Below are positions 1-6,106 of a stretch of 8,551 nucleotides of DNA, piece after piece. The notes below the pieces were generated by a model, which ran no database searches, had not been told where the DNA came from, and saw only the letters and a list, made by a program, of their open reading frames with translations. The number at the start of each line of letters is the position of its first letter. Within the stretch, counting starts at the first letter, position 1. Both the position numbers and the translations under genes were made by a program. Source of the stretch: CAYSYY01 sp964576115 [NCBI: uncultured Gemmatimonadota bacterium] (GTDB lineage: Bacteria > Blakebacterota > Blakebacteria > Blakebacterales); the NCBI GenBank assembly GCA_964576115.1, contig CAZNUA010000013.1, positions 63,707 through 72,257 of the forward strand, given 5' to 3'.

Positions 1-1145
1 ATCCGACGGCACCGACAGCGGTGGCGACACTGACCACCTCGGGCTATGCCCACGGGATCGCAGCAGCCGGCGACCGGGCGTATGTCGGCGGCCTCTATGA
101 CGGCGGGATTCAGCTGGTGGACATCGGCGATCCGGCGGCACCGGTCGAAATCTCGGTCACGAAGTACACCATGTACAACGAGGCCTGGGAGGTGGCGGTC
201 GATGAAACCGATGTCTTCGTGGTGGACTATTTCGCCGGGGTCTTCATCCTCGAGCGGGGCGATCCGGTCCGGCTGCGGACGAGGGGACACTACTTCACTC
301 CCGGATCGATCATCGCGGCCGAAGCGATCGGCGACACGATCTGCGCGGTGGGCGATCTCTCCGGTCTGCAGGTGATCGATCTCGGTACTTCCGACGCACC
401 ACGGATCGTCGCTTCGACCGACATCTTCCGCGGCGTGCACGGGCTGACCGTTGCAGCCGGGGCGGCCTTCGTCACCGATCGCTGGGGTCTGCAGGTCTAC
501 GATCTCTCCGCCTTGCCCCGGATCCGGCAGACCACGCGGCTGCCGATCCCCGGTGTGGCCCGCCGGCCGGTGGCACGAGGAAATTATGTTTACCTCACCG
601 CCGACCTTTCCGGTTTCCACGTCGTGGATGTGTCCGAAGTCAACGCACCTGAACTGATTGCCTCTTATGAGATGACCGGCTTCGCCTACGGTCTGGCGAT
701 TGCGGGTGAGCTGGCCTATCTGGCCAACAGCGACACCGGCCTGCACATCCTCTCGATCGCCGATCCGGCCGCCCCGCACGAACTCGGCTCACTGCCGACG
801 CCGGGTCTGGCAACCGGTGTGGCCGTCAGCGGCGATCTGGTGGGTGTGGCTGACGGCGAGGCCGGCCTGCAGCTGGTGGATGCGAGCCATCCCAGCGCGC
901 CGCTTCTGATCGGTTCCTGCCCGATCGATGGCTTCGCGACCGATCTCGTCATCAGCGGCACGCTCGCCTGTGTGGCCGATGAATCCTTCGGGCTGCGTCT
1001 GATCGACATCAGCGATCCCCGCACTCCCGCTCACCTGGCGTCATGGCGCACCCCGGGAGAAACGGCTCAGGTGGCTTTCGGATCGGAGTGCCTGCTGGTG
1101 TCGGACGCCTTCTCGCTTATCGTTCTGAGCCTGAAAGGGCGATGA
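1..1145 (+). CDS. LVIVD-repeat beta-propeller protein, 5' end outside the window
   Basis: The reading frame is open to the left edge and ends at TGA 1143-1145. It consists almost entirely of about nine repeats of roughly 40 residues. Each has the pattern 'G(Y/F/L)A.G(L/V)A..G..AYVA....GL.(L/V)(V/I)D(I/V).DP..P...', for example GLQLVDASHPSAP and GLRLIDISDPRTP. This is the LVIVD repeat, which folds into blades of a surface or secreted beta-propeller. A GTG at 21 could be read as a start, but the codons before it read (D)-P-T-A-P, the standard end of a preceding repeat. The gene therefore continues upstream, and its N-terminus and any signal peptide are missing. The last repeat is short and ends in LIVLSLKGR; no C-terminal sorting domain is seen. 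No enzymatic residues are recognisable; a binding or scaffold role is inferred from the fold only. It converges on the TPR gene with 13 bases between the stops. Confidence 0.88.
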   Translation, partial: PTAPTAVATLTTSGYAHGIAAAGDRAYVGGLYDGGIQLVDIGDPAAPVEISVTKYTMYNEAWEVAVDETDVFVVDYFAGVFILERGDPVRLRTRGHYFTPGSIIAAEAIGDTICAVGDLSGLQVIDLGTSDAPRIVASTDIFRGVHGLTVAAGAAFVTDRWGLQVYDLSALPRIRQTTRLPIPGVARRPVARGNYVYLTADLSGFHVVDVSEVNAPELIASYEMTGFAYGLAIAGELAYLANSDTGLHILSIADPAAPHELGSLPTPGLATGVAVSGDLVGVADGEAGLQLVDASHPSAPLLIGSCPIDGFATDLVISGTLACVADESFGLRLIDISDPRTPAHLASWRTPGETAQVAFGSECLLVSDAFSLIVLSLKGR

Positions 1146-1158
1146 AGAAGCACCCGAC

Positions 1159-2091
1159 TCAATCCCGTCGCAGTTTCCGCAGGGCCTTGCGGGCGAAGGG
1201 GTGATGGGGATCGAGTCTCAGGGCGGTCTCATACGAATCTCGGGCGGCCTCGATATCGCCCCGGTGCTCACTAATCATCCCCAGACGCCAGTGCGCGTCG
1301 GCGGCCGAGGGAAGATCGTCACTTTCCATGGCGTCGTCGAGATGGTCGAGAAAGTAGTCCAGATAGTCAGTGCCCCGTTCAAGGTTGCGACCTGAGACAG
1401 CCGCCGTACGACCCAGCTGGTAGTACGCGAAGAGATCGGACGGTGCCTCGGCGATGATCTCTTCGTACAGTCGGAAGGCGTCTTCCCAGAGTTCCCGGGC
1501 ATGGTGGATCCGACCGATTGCGACCCGGATCCGGATCTCACCCGGATGATCGGTCAGGTACCGCCGGCATTCGGCCAGTGCCTCATCGTACTCCTCGTCC
1601 TCGATCCGGATCTCAACCAGGGCAAGGGTGCCCGCCAGAGGATTGATCCCTTGCAGCTGTTCGATCAGCTCGAAGGCGCGCTCCTTGTCTCCCCCCATCA
1701 AACCGGGCAGAAAGTAGTAGAAATCGATCAGCGCCCGGCGTTCTTCGATCGAAGCGGGATCGAGTTCTATGATCGTTTCGAATTCCCGCATCATCTTCCG
1801 GGCGATGCTCATCGCCCTGACCGGTCCGACCTCCTGTCCGTAGAGGTTGTAGGCTTCGACCAGCCGGCGGTGGCCTTCGACGTCGCCGGGGTTCTCCTCG
1901 ATCGCCTCTTCCAACCACTGGATGGCCTCTCTGTATTCCCCGGCCTCGTGACAGGCGATTCCTCTGGCCAGGGCCGTCTGTCCAGAGAGAGAACTCAGGG
2001 GGAGCGCGAGCAGGAGCAGGCTCACAGACAATCGGCGGCCGAGGCCGAGTCGGCTGAGCGGGGCGCGACAGGGATCGTCGTGGAGATTCAT
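1159..2091 (-). CDS. Exported tetratricopeptide-repeat protein
   Basis: This 310-residue protein starts at ATG 2089-2091, behind a perfect AGGAGG at 2099-2104. A basic N-terminus is followed by a hydrophobic stretch (about residues 20-36, LSVSLLLLALPLSSLSGQTA), a likely Sec signal peptide, so the mature protein should be periplasmic or outer-membrane associated. The rest is alpha-helical TPR. One clear unit is at about 39-72 (ALARGIACHEAGEYREAIQW, then helix B), intermediate units run through about 150-235, and a textbook unit ending in ALRLDPHHP is at about 263-297. Residues 128-140 (LPGLMGGDKERAF) match an insertion often seen in secreted TPR proteins. No enzyme domain is visible, so a scaffolding role is inferred from family knowledge. 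It is the last gene of the PadR-ADOP-TPR operon, and its ribosome-binding site overlaps the ADOP stop. That suggests it is made in step with the permease and may be its periplasmic partner, which is an inference. Confidence 0.9.
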   Translation of the reverse strand: MNLHDDPCRAPLSRLGLGRRLSVSLLLLALPLSSLSGQTALARGIACHEAGEYREAIQWLEEAIEENPGDVEGHRRLVEAYNLYGQEVGPVRAMSIARKMMREFETIIELDPASIEERRALIDFYYFLPGLMGGDKERAFELIEQLQGINPLAGTLALVEIRIEDEEYDEALAECRRYLTDHPGEIRIRVAIGRIHHARELWEDAFRLYEEIIAEAPSDLFAYYQLGRTAAVSGRNLERGTDYLDYFLDHLDDAMESDDLPSAADAHWRLGMISEHRGDIEAARDSYETALRLDPHHPFARKALRKLRRD

Positions 2092-2098
2092 TTGATGA

Positions 2099-2104
2099 CC
2101 TCCT
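2099..2104 (-). promoter_or_regulatory. Ribosome-binding site of the TPR gene overlapping the ADOP stop codon
   Basis: On the minus strand AGGAGG lies 7 bases before the TPR gene's ATG. The ADOP stop TAG (2103-2105) overlaps the first two bases of this motif, so ribosomes terminating on ADOP would cover or release the TPR initiation site. This geometry is typical of translational coupling and supports one transcript for both genes. Confidence 0.75.
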
Positions 2105-4787
2105 AATCCTGGTGCAGGGCGTCGACCGGGTTGACCGCCGCCGCAGCGCGGGCCGGCCGCCAGGTCGCGACCAGGGTGACGGCCAGGAAGAGAACCGCCA
2201 CCAGGGTGTAGGTGACCGGGTCGACCGGCACGATTCCGATCAGCATCGAGGTCAGGGCGCCCGAAGCGAGCCAGGCCAATCCCAGCCCGATGACGGTGCC
2301 GATCACGACCAGTTTCAGACCGTCGCCGATGATGAGGCGTATGACCTGGACGCGTTGAGCTCCCAGAGACATCCGGATACCCACCTCCCGCACCCGGCGG
2401 GAGACGTCGTAGGCGATCACCCCGTAGAGACCGGTCGCGCCGAGGATGAGCGAGAAAAGCCCCAGGCCGCTCAGCAGGGCGGCCAGCAGGCGGGGCATGA
2501 AGATCATCAGTTCCATGTGCCGGGCGACCGTGGTGAGATCGAGCAGGGGGATATGGCGGTCGACCGAACGGATCGCCTCGCGTACCGGGCCGAGAAGCTC
2601 CAGGCCATCGCGAGCGGCCCGAACGACGAGAAAGCAGATGTACTGATCCTCGCTCCGTTCGGGGAAATAGATATAGGGGCGCGGCTGCTCTCCCAGGCTC
2701 CGGTACTTGCCGTTTCCGGTGATGCCGACGATCCGTCGGGGCTCTTCACCGGGATCGCCCACTCGAACGAACTGCCCCAGAGCGTCGCCCGCCGGCCAGT
2801 ACTCGCTGGCAAAGGCTTCATTCACGATCACGACCGGCTCGCCCTCGCCCTGATCGATGGGGGTGAAGGACCGTCCCGCCCTGATCGGAATCCCCATGGT
2901 TCTGAAATAACCGGCCGTGACGCGCGAGAAGTCGGTGCTCACCCCCTCGGCCGCAGCCTCGGTGGCCAGGCCCCGGGGGTAGATGGTAGTCGTCGAGATG
3001 CCGTAGCCCAGCGGCATCCGGTCGGTCACGGCGGCCGCTTCAACCCCGGGCAGGTTCGAGACACGGTTAATCAGACGTTCGAAGAAGGCATGACTTTCCG
3101 TGCCCGAGAGCCCGCTCTCATGCAGGATGAAGGTTGCCACCACCCCCTGGCGCAGATCGAAACCGGTATCGACCCGGCTGGCCCGCGAGAGTGAACGCAG
3201 GAAGAGCCCCGCAGACACCATCAACAGGGCTGACACCGCCACCTGGGCCACGACCAGCGCACTGCGCAGGCCCACCCGGCGAAGGCGGCGGATGGTGAGG
3301 CCGTATTCGTCGCGCAGGGCCTGCATGAGTTCGGGGCGGGTCGTCTGCAGGGCCGGCAGGAGACCGAAAATGACACCGGTTACCAGCGAAAGGACGAGGC
3401 TGAAACACAGCACCCGGAGGTCCAGGCCGATATCGAGGCTGATGTGGATCGGGACCGGCGGCTGGACCGCGAGCAGGAGCTGGAGCAAACCATGAGCGAG
3501 AACCACCCCCGCGGCTCCTCCCAGAAGAGCCAGAAGAATGCTCTCGGTGAGCAACTGCCGAATGAGTCGGAACCGCCCCGCTCCCATCGCCAGCCGGATG
3601 CCGATCTCCCGGCGGCGTGCCAGCGCCCGGGCCAGCAGGAGGCTGGCCAGATTGGTGCAGGCGACCAGGAGGACCAGTCCGACCATGGCCATCAGGAAGA
3701 GTGTGAAACCGGTGATCAGGCCGTCGAGTTCGGGATGCAGAGTAATGGTGTTCGATGGCACCAGAACGAGTTCTGCGTCGCTGTGGATCTCGGGCCAGGT
3801 CTCGGTCAGACGTGTGTTGAGGGCCGCCAGCGCACCGCGGGCCTGCTCGAGGGTCGTCCCCGCCCGCAGACGGGCCTTGATGAAGCTGGAGCGTTCGCCC
3901 CGGTAGGTGAGTTCGGTCGAGCGTGGATTGATGAGCGGGCGCAGGGTGATCGGGTACCAGATCTGGGCCTCCATGGGAAAGAGGCCGGTGAATTCGGGAG
4001 GCGCGATACCGATGACGGTGAAGTCGGTCCCCGTAAGCGTAATCGTCCGGCCGATGACTCCCGGATCCCGTCCGAAGTGACTCTCCCACAGCTGGTGGCT
4101 GATGACCACCGTCGGGGCGGCCCCGACCAGGCCGTCGGTAGCGGGATCGAAAATTCGACCGAAGACCGGTTTGATACCTATGGCCTCGAAGTAGTTGGCG
4201 CTCACCACCTCGCCGAAGAGGTACTCGTTGCCCTCGGCCCGTTCGAGGATCGGCATGGTGGTGTTGTAGATGATCACGTCCTCGAAGACATCGGTCAGCT
4301 GCTCGCGCACATCGAGATAGTCGGCGTAGGAGGAGAGACCGTGCTCGAGGAAGTCCGTATCTGTCTCCCGGGTGTAGACCTCCACGAAGCGATCGACGTC
4401 CTCGATCGGCGAACGCCCCAGCAGGATGCCGCTGTAAATGCTGAAGATGGCGGTGTTGGCTCCGATTCCCAGAGCCAGACTCAGAATGGCGATCAGGGCG
4501 AAACCTGGGCGGGCGCGCAGGGTCCGCAGGGCATAGCGGAGGTCCTGGCCGAAGGTGTCCAGCCCGGTTCCCAACCGGATCTCGCGGACTTTTTCCTTGA
4601 CCTGTTCCACCCCGCCGAGTTCGAGCCGGGCTGCCCGCTCGGCTTCGGCCCGGGTCATTCCCCGGGCCATGTTCTTCTCGATCAGCGAATCCAGAAAATG
4701 CTTCAGTTCGTCGTCCAGCTCGACGGCCAGCTCTTCTTTGCCGAAGAGCGTTCGCAGGGTGCTCCTGAAACGGGCGTGCAACGACAT
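2103..4787 (-). CDS. ADOP-type double FtsX/MacB-like ABC permease
   Basis: This 894-residue inner-membrane protein has the architecture of the acidobacterial duplicated orphan permease family. An N-terminal helical prefix (about 1-65, with LDDELKHFLDSLIEKNMARGMTRAEAE) precedes TM1 (about 95-120, FALIAILSLALGIGANTAIF) and a large periplasmic MacB-like core domain (about 125-350). A first FtsX domain (about 356-490) contains RRREIGIRLAMGAGR at 391-405. A second TM start (about 505-530) leads to another periplasmic domain (about 540-755) and a second FtsX domain (about 760-890) with RRVREVGIRMSLGAQR at 797-812 and the terminal PARAAAAVNPVDAL signature. The frame stays open to 5006, but the start at ATG 4785-4787 is chosen. 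It follows AGAGG at a sensible distance, the protein then begins with the family's conserved prefix, and the extra upstream residues are Gly/Pro/Arg-rich junk overlapping PadR. No ATP-binding gene is in the window, which is usual for this family, whose substrate is unknown. The gene is intact, lies 83 bases after PadR, and is probably under PadR control. Confidence 0.93.
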   Translation of the reverse strand: MSLHARFRSTLRTLFGKEELAVELDDELKHFLDSLIEKNMARGMTRAEAERAARLELGGVEQVKEKVREIRLGTGLDTFGQDLRYALRTLRARPGFALIAILSLALGIGANTAIFSIYSGILLGRSPIEDVDRFVEVYTRETDTDFLEHGLSSYADYLDVREQLTDVFEDVIIYNTTMPILERAEGNEYLFGEVVSANYFEAIGIKPVFGRIFDPATDGLVGAAPTVVISHQLWESHFGRDPGVIGRTITLTGTDFTVIGIAPPEFTGLFPMEAQIWYPITLRPLINPRSTELTYRGERSSFIKARLRAGTTLEQARGALAALNTRLTETWPEIHSDAELVLVPSNTITLHPELDGLITGFTLFLMAMVGLVLLVACTNLASLLLARALARRREIGIRLAMGAGRFRLIRQLLTESILLALLGGAAGVVLAHGLLQLLLAVQPPVPIHISLDIGLDLRVLCFSLVLSLVTGVIFGLLPALQTTRPELMQALRDEYGLTIRRLRRVGLRSALVVAQVAVSALLMVSAGLFLRSLSRASRVDTGFDLRQGVVATFILHESGLSGTESHAFFERLINRVSNLPGVEAAAVTDRMPLGYGISTTTIYPRGLATEAAAEGVSTDFSRVTAGYFRTMGIPIRAGRSFTPIDQGEGEPVVIVNEAFASEYWPAGDALGQFVRVGDPGEEPRRIVGITGNGKYRSLGEQPRPYIYFPERSEDQYICFLVVRAARDGLELLGPVREAIRSVDRHIPLLDLTTVARHMELMIFMPRLLAALLSGLGLFSLILGATGLYGVIAYDVSRRVREVGIRMSLGAQRVQVIRLIIGDGLKLVVIGTVIGLGLAWLASGALTSMLIGIVPVDPVTYTLVAVLFLAVTLVATWRPARAAAAVNPVDALHQD

Positions 4788-4870
4788 CCGGCATCCTCTT
4801 TCTCTTCTTGCTGCTCCGGGATCTGCCGGCCGGTTCCGGGGGCTGTCGTCCGGGTTCGCCGGAAGCGTTT

Positions 4871-5203
4871 CTACCCGGCTTCCAGTACCCGGGTGACCGC
4901 CCCCACCGCCCGCGACCAGTTGTCTTTTTCGACTGCGAGCTGGTTGAGGCCCTCGTCGGTAATGCGATAGAACTTGGCCCGGCGTTTGTTCTCCGATTCC
5001 CCCCATTCCCCCTCGATCCAGCCCTCCTGCTCAAGCCGGTGCAGGGTGGGGAAGAGAGAGCCAGGCCGGACCTGGAAAGCACCCTCGGTGATCTGCTCGA
5101 TCCGCTGCATGATCCCGAAGCCGTGCATCGGTTCCAGGGTCACGGTCTTGAGGATGAGCATGCTGAGGGTACCGCGTAGAAGGTCGGCTTTCTGGTCGGA
5201 CAC
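4871..5203 (-). CDS. PadR-family transcriptional regulator (ADOP-associated type)
   Basis: This 110-residue winged-helix protein has the hallmark PadR pattern. LLRGTLSMLILKTVTLEPMH (residues 8-27) is helix 1 with the 'G.L..LIL..L' motif. GFGIMQRIEQITEGAFQVRPG precedes the recognition helix GSLFPTLHRLEQEGWIEG (48-65), and the wing is ENKRRAKFYRITDEGL (71-86). Family members act as dimers on palindromic operators. The size and the pairing with an ADOP permease match the short acidobacterial PadR subgroup that travels with these permeases. The start is GTG 5201-5203; AGGAGG (5208-5213) sits only 4 bases before it, which is tight, but no better start fits. It is the first gene of the operon, with two palindromes directly upstream, so autorepression and control of the permease are inferred. 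The inducing ligand is unknown. Confidence 0.94.
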   Translation of the reverse strand: MSDQKADLLRGTLSMLILKTVTLEPMHGFGIMQRIEQITEGAFQVRPGSLFPTLHRLEQEGWIEGEWGESENKRRAKFYRITDEGLNQLAVEKDNWSRAVGAVTRVLEAG

Positions 5204-5211
5204 GAGGCCTC

Positions 5212-5253
5212 CTATCGGTTTCCGATACGAACTTCTATCGGTTTCCGATACGA
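5212..5253 (-). promoter_or_regulatory. Tandem palindromic operator upstream of PadR-ADOP-TPR
   Basis: A 19-base direct repeat (plus strand CTATCGGTTTCCGATACGA) occurs at 5212-5230 and again at 5235-5253, with a 23-base period. Inside each copy is a perfect hyphenated palindrome, TATCGG-TTT-CCGATA, at 5213-5227 and 5236-5250. I found no other full copy in the window. The proximal palindrome touches the PadR Shine-Dalgarno sequence (5208-5213). This is the expected form and place of a dimeric repressor's site, so PadR is the natural candidate ligand. A promoter must lie here or just upstream, but I could not assign convincing -35 and -10 boxes. As RNA, each palindrome could also fold as a 6-base-pair hairpin with an AAA loop. 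The repeat is directly visible; its binding by PadR is inferred. Confidence 0.8.
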
Positions 5254-5302
5254 GAGATCGGGCAGGGTTGTTTCATTCCGGAGAGGATTTCGTCGTCGGG
5301 CG

Positions 5303-5884
5303 TTACCGGTTTCCCGGCGGACCGCATGTCGCCGGCTTTTCTCCCGGCTCATAGACGATCAGATGGCCCTGTATCCAGGCGCCCTCTTCCCGGTGGTAGA
5401 AGCGGTCTTCGAGGGTGCCGTCGGGTGTGACGGTGAAGGTGTACCGGTACTCGGTCACCGGATCGTCATAGTGATTGACGCCCTCCTGGATGATCAGCCC
5501 GTTCTCGGCCCGGACGATCCCGGTGCTGATCTGTCCACTGTTGGTCTGGGTCAGGTAGGACACGTTCCCGGCCTGCGGATCCCAGACATAGATGGTTTCC
5601 ATGCGGAAATCGGCCGCTTCCACATCCTTGACCATACGGATGGCGTGGCCGTCCAGGATCGGCTCCCAGCGGATGACGTGATCGAAGGAGGGGCCGGGGG
5701 GTTCGAACCGCCCGGTCCAGGTCGTTCCCAACAGCGGGGACAGAAACTGCAGCTGCTCGACCGGTTCCTGGATTGCTCCATCCGCCTGTCTGAAGGCGCA
5801 GAGGAACAGAGCACCCGCAAGCAGGGCGGGCAGGATCAGAACGGGTACGCACCGGAGCGTCGATTGCGGTCGTCTGGCTGGCAT
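5303..5884 (-). CDS. Small exported calycin/DUF1579-like protein of unknown function
   Basis: This 193-residue protein starts at ATG 5882-5884. The ribosome-binding site is weak (AAAGG about 8 bases upstream). A hydrophobic segment at about 12-30 (CVPVLILPALLAGALFLCAF) preceded by arginines is a probable signal peptide, with cleavage plausibly near ADGA (34-37). The mature part is beta-strand rich. It begins LQFLSPLLGTTWTGRF and has alternating strands (VIRWEPILDGHAIRM, METIYVWDPQAGNVSYLTQT, ENGLIIQEGV, TEYRYTFTVTPDGTLEDRFY). This resembles the lipocalin-like beta-barrel seen in DUF1579-type proteins ('SPLLGTW.G.', then a 'G.A....' strand, then 'TIYVWD'). The family assignment comes from pattern only, and no ligand or active site can be named. 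It is transcribed in the same direction as PadR but lies upstream of the operator, so it is probably a separate unit. Its promoter should be in the divergent region shared with the channel gene. Confidence 0.8.
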   Translation of the reverse strand: MPARRPQSTLRCVPVLILPALLAGALFLCAFRQADGAIQEPVEQLQFLSPLLGTTWTGRFEPPGPSFDHVIRWEPILDGHAIRMVKDVEAADFRMETIYVWDPQAGNVSYLTQTNSGQISTGIVRAENGLIIQEGVNHYDDPVTEYRYTFTVTPDGTLEDRFYHREEGAWIQGHLIVYEPGEKPATCGPPGNR

Positions 5885-6106
5885 GAGCGGGCCTTTGTTC
5901 TTGTTCCTGTAGCAGGCAATCGTTCGTGGGGAGTCTGTCTTTTCTATACGTTAGCGATTGAAAGCTGGTTGACTGTTTGATACCCCGATTGCCCCCGAGG
6001 GTCTGAAGCAGGTACACTCGAATCAGGTGTCGGCCCGGCTGAAACGCTCGGTTGGATCGGGCCGTGGCAGTTGCATTATCATCTCTGAGGACCGGATACC
6101 CGTTCG
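5885..6106. promoter_or_regulatory. Divergent intergenic region between the calycin-like and channel genes
   Basis: These 222 bases separate two divergently transcribed genes and must hold both promoters. The stretch 5939-5990 is noticeably AT-richer than its surroundings. On the minus strand TATAGA (5948-5943) is a plausible -10 box without a good -35 partner. On the plus strand TTGAAA (5958-5963) and TTGACT (5969-5974) resemble -35 boxes, but no convincing -10 follows at normal spacing. No small gene is visible. Confidence 0.45.
6031..6064 (+). other. Inverted repeat in the leader of the channel gene
   Basis: CGGCCCG (6031-6037) and CGGGCCG (6058-6064) are perfectly complementary and would form a 7-base-pair GC-rich stem with a 20-base loop, about 43 bases before the channel's start codon. 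No T-run follows, so it is not a standard intrinsic terminator. It may be a leader RNA structure or a DNA-binding site. Chance occurrence in GC-rich DNA cannot be excluded. Confidence 0.3.

Noticed and set aside
1501-2106. 201-codon plus-strand frame opposite the TPR gene
   Set aside because: It has no domain or ribosome-binding site and is fully explained as the antisense of the TPR coding sequence.
3444-4970. Long open frame (508 codons) on the plus strand, antisense to ADOP
   Set aside because: Composition is Gln/Asp/Gly-rich with no recognisable domain or good start. It mirrors the codon pattern of the true gene.
4788-5006. Longer ADOP start near 5006
   Set aside because: The extra 73 residues are low-complexity, overlap the PadR gene and precede the family's normal N-terminus. 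The start at 4787 has its own ribosome-binding site.
3118-5082. Long open frame (654 codons) on the minus strand overlapping ADOP
   Set aside because: The translation is Gly/Pro/Arg/Ser-rich low-complexity sequence with no domain, while the overlapping ADOP frame has full family structure. It is an out-of-frame shadow in GC-rich DNA.
2103-5203. A complete MacAB/Lol-type ABC exporter
   Set aside because: No ATP-binding subunit or membrane-fusion protein is encoded in the window. The double FtsX layout with PadR fits the orphan ADOP type instead.
5311-5340. CCGGCG / CGCCGG inverted repeat at the end of the calycin-like gene as a terminator
   Set aside because: It lies inside the coding sequence, has a 10-base loop and no following T-run. 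Such repeats are common by chance in GC-rich DNA.
5796-5800. Cys29 of the calycin-like protein as a lipidation site
   Set aside because: The residues before it (LFL-C) do not fit a lipobox, since Leu at -1 is not accepted. Ordinary signal peptide cleavage is more likely.
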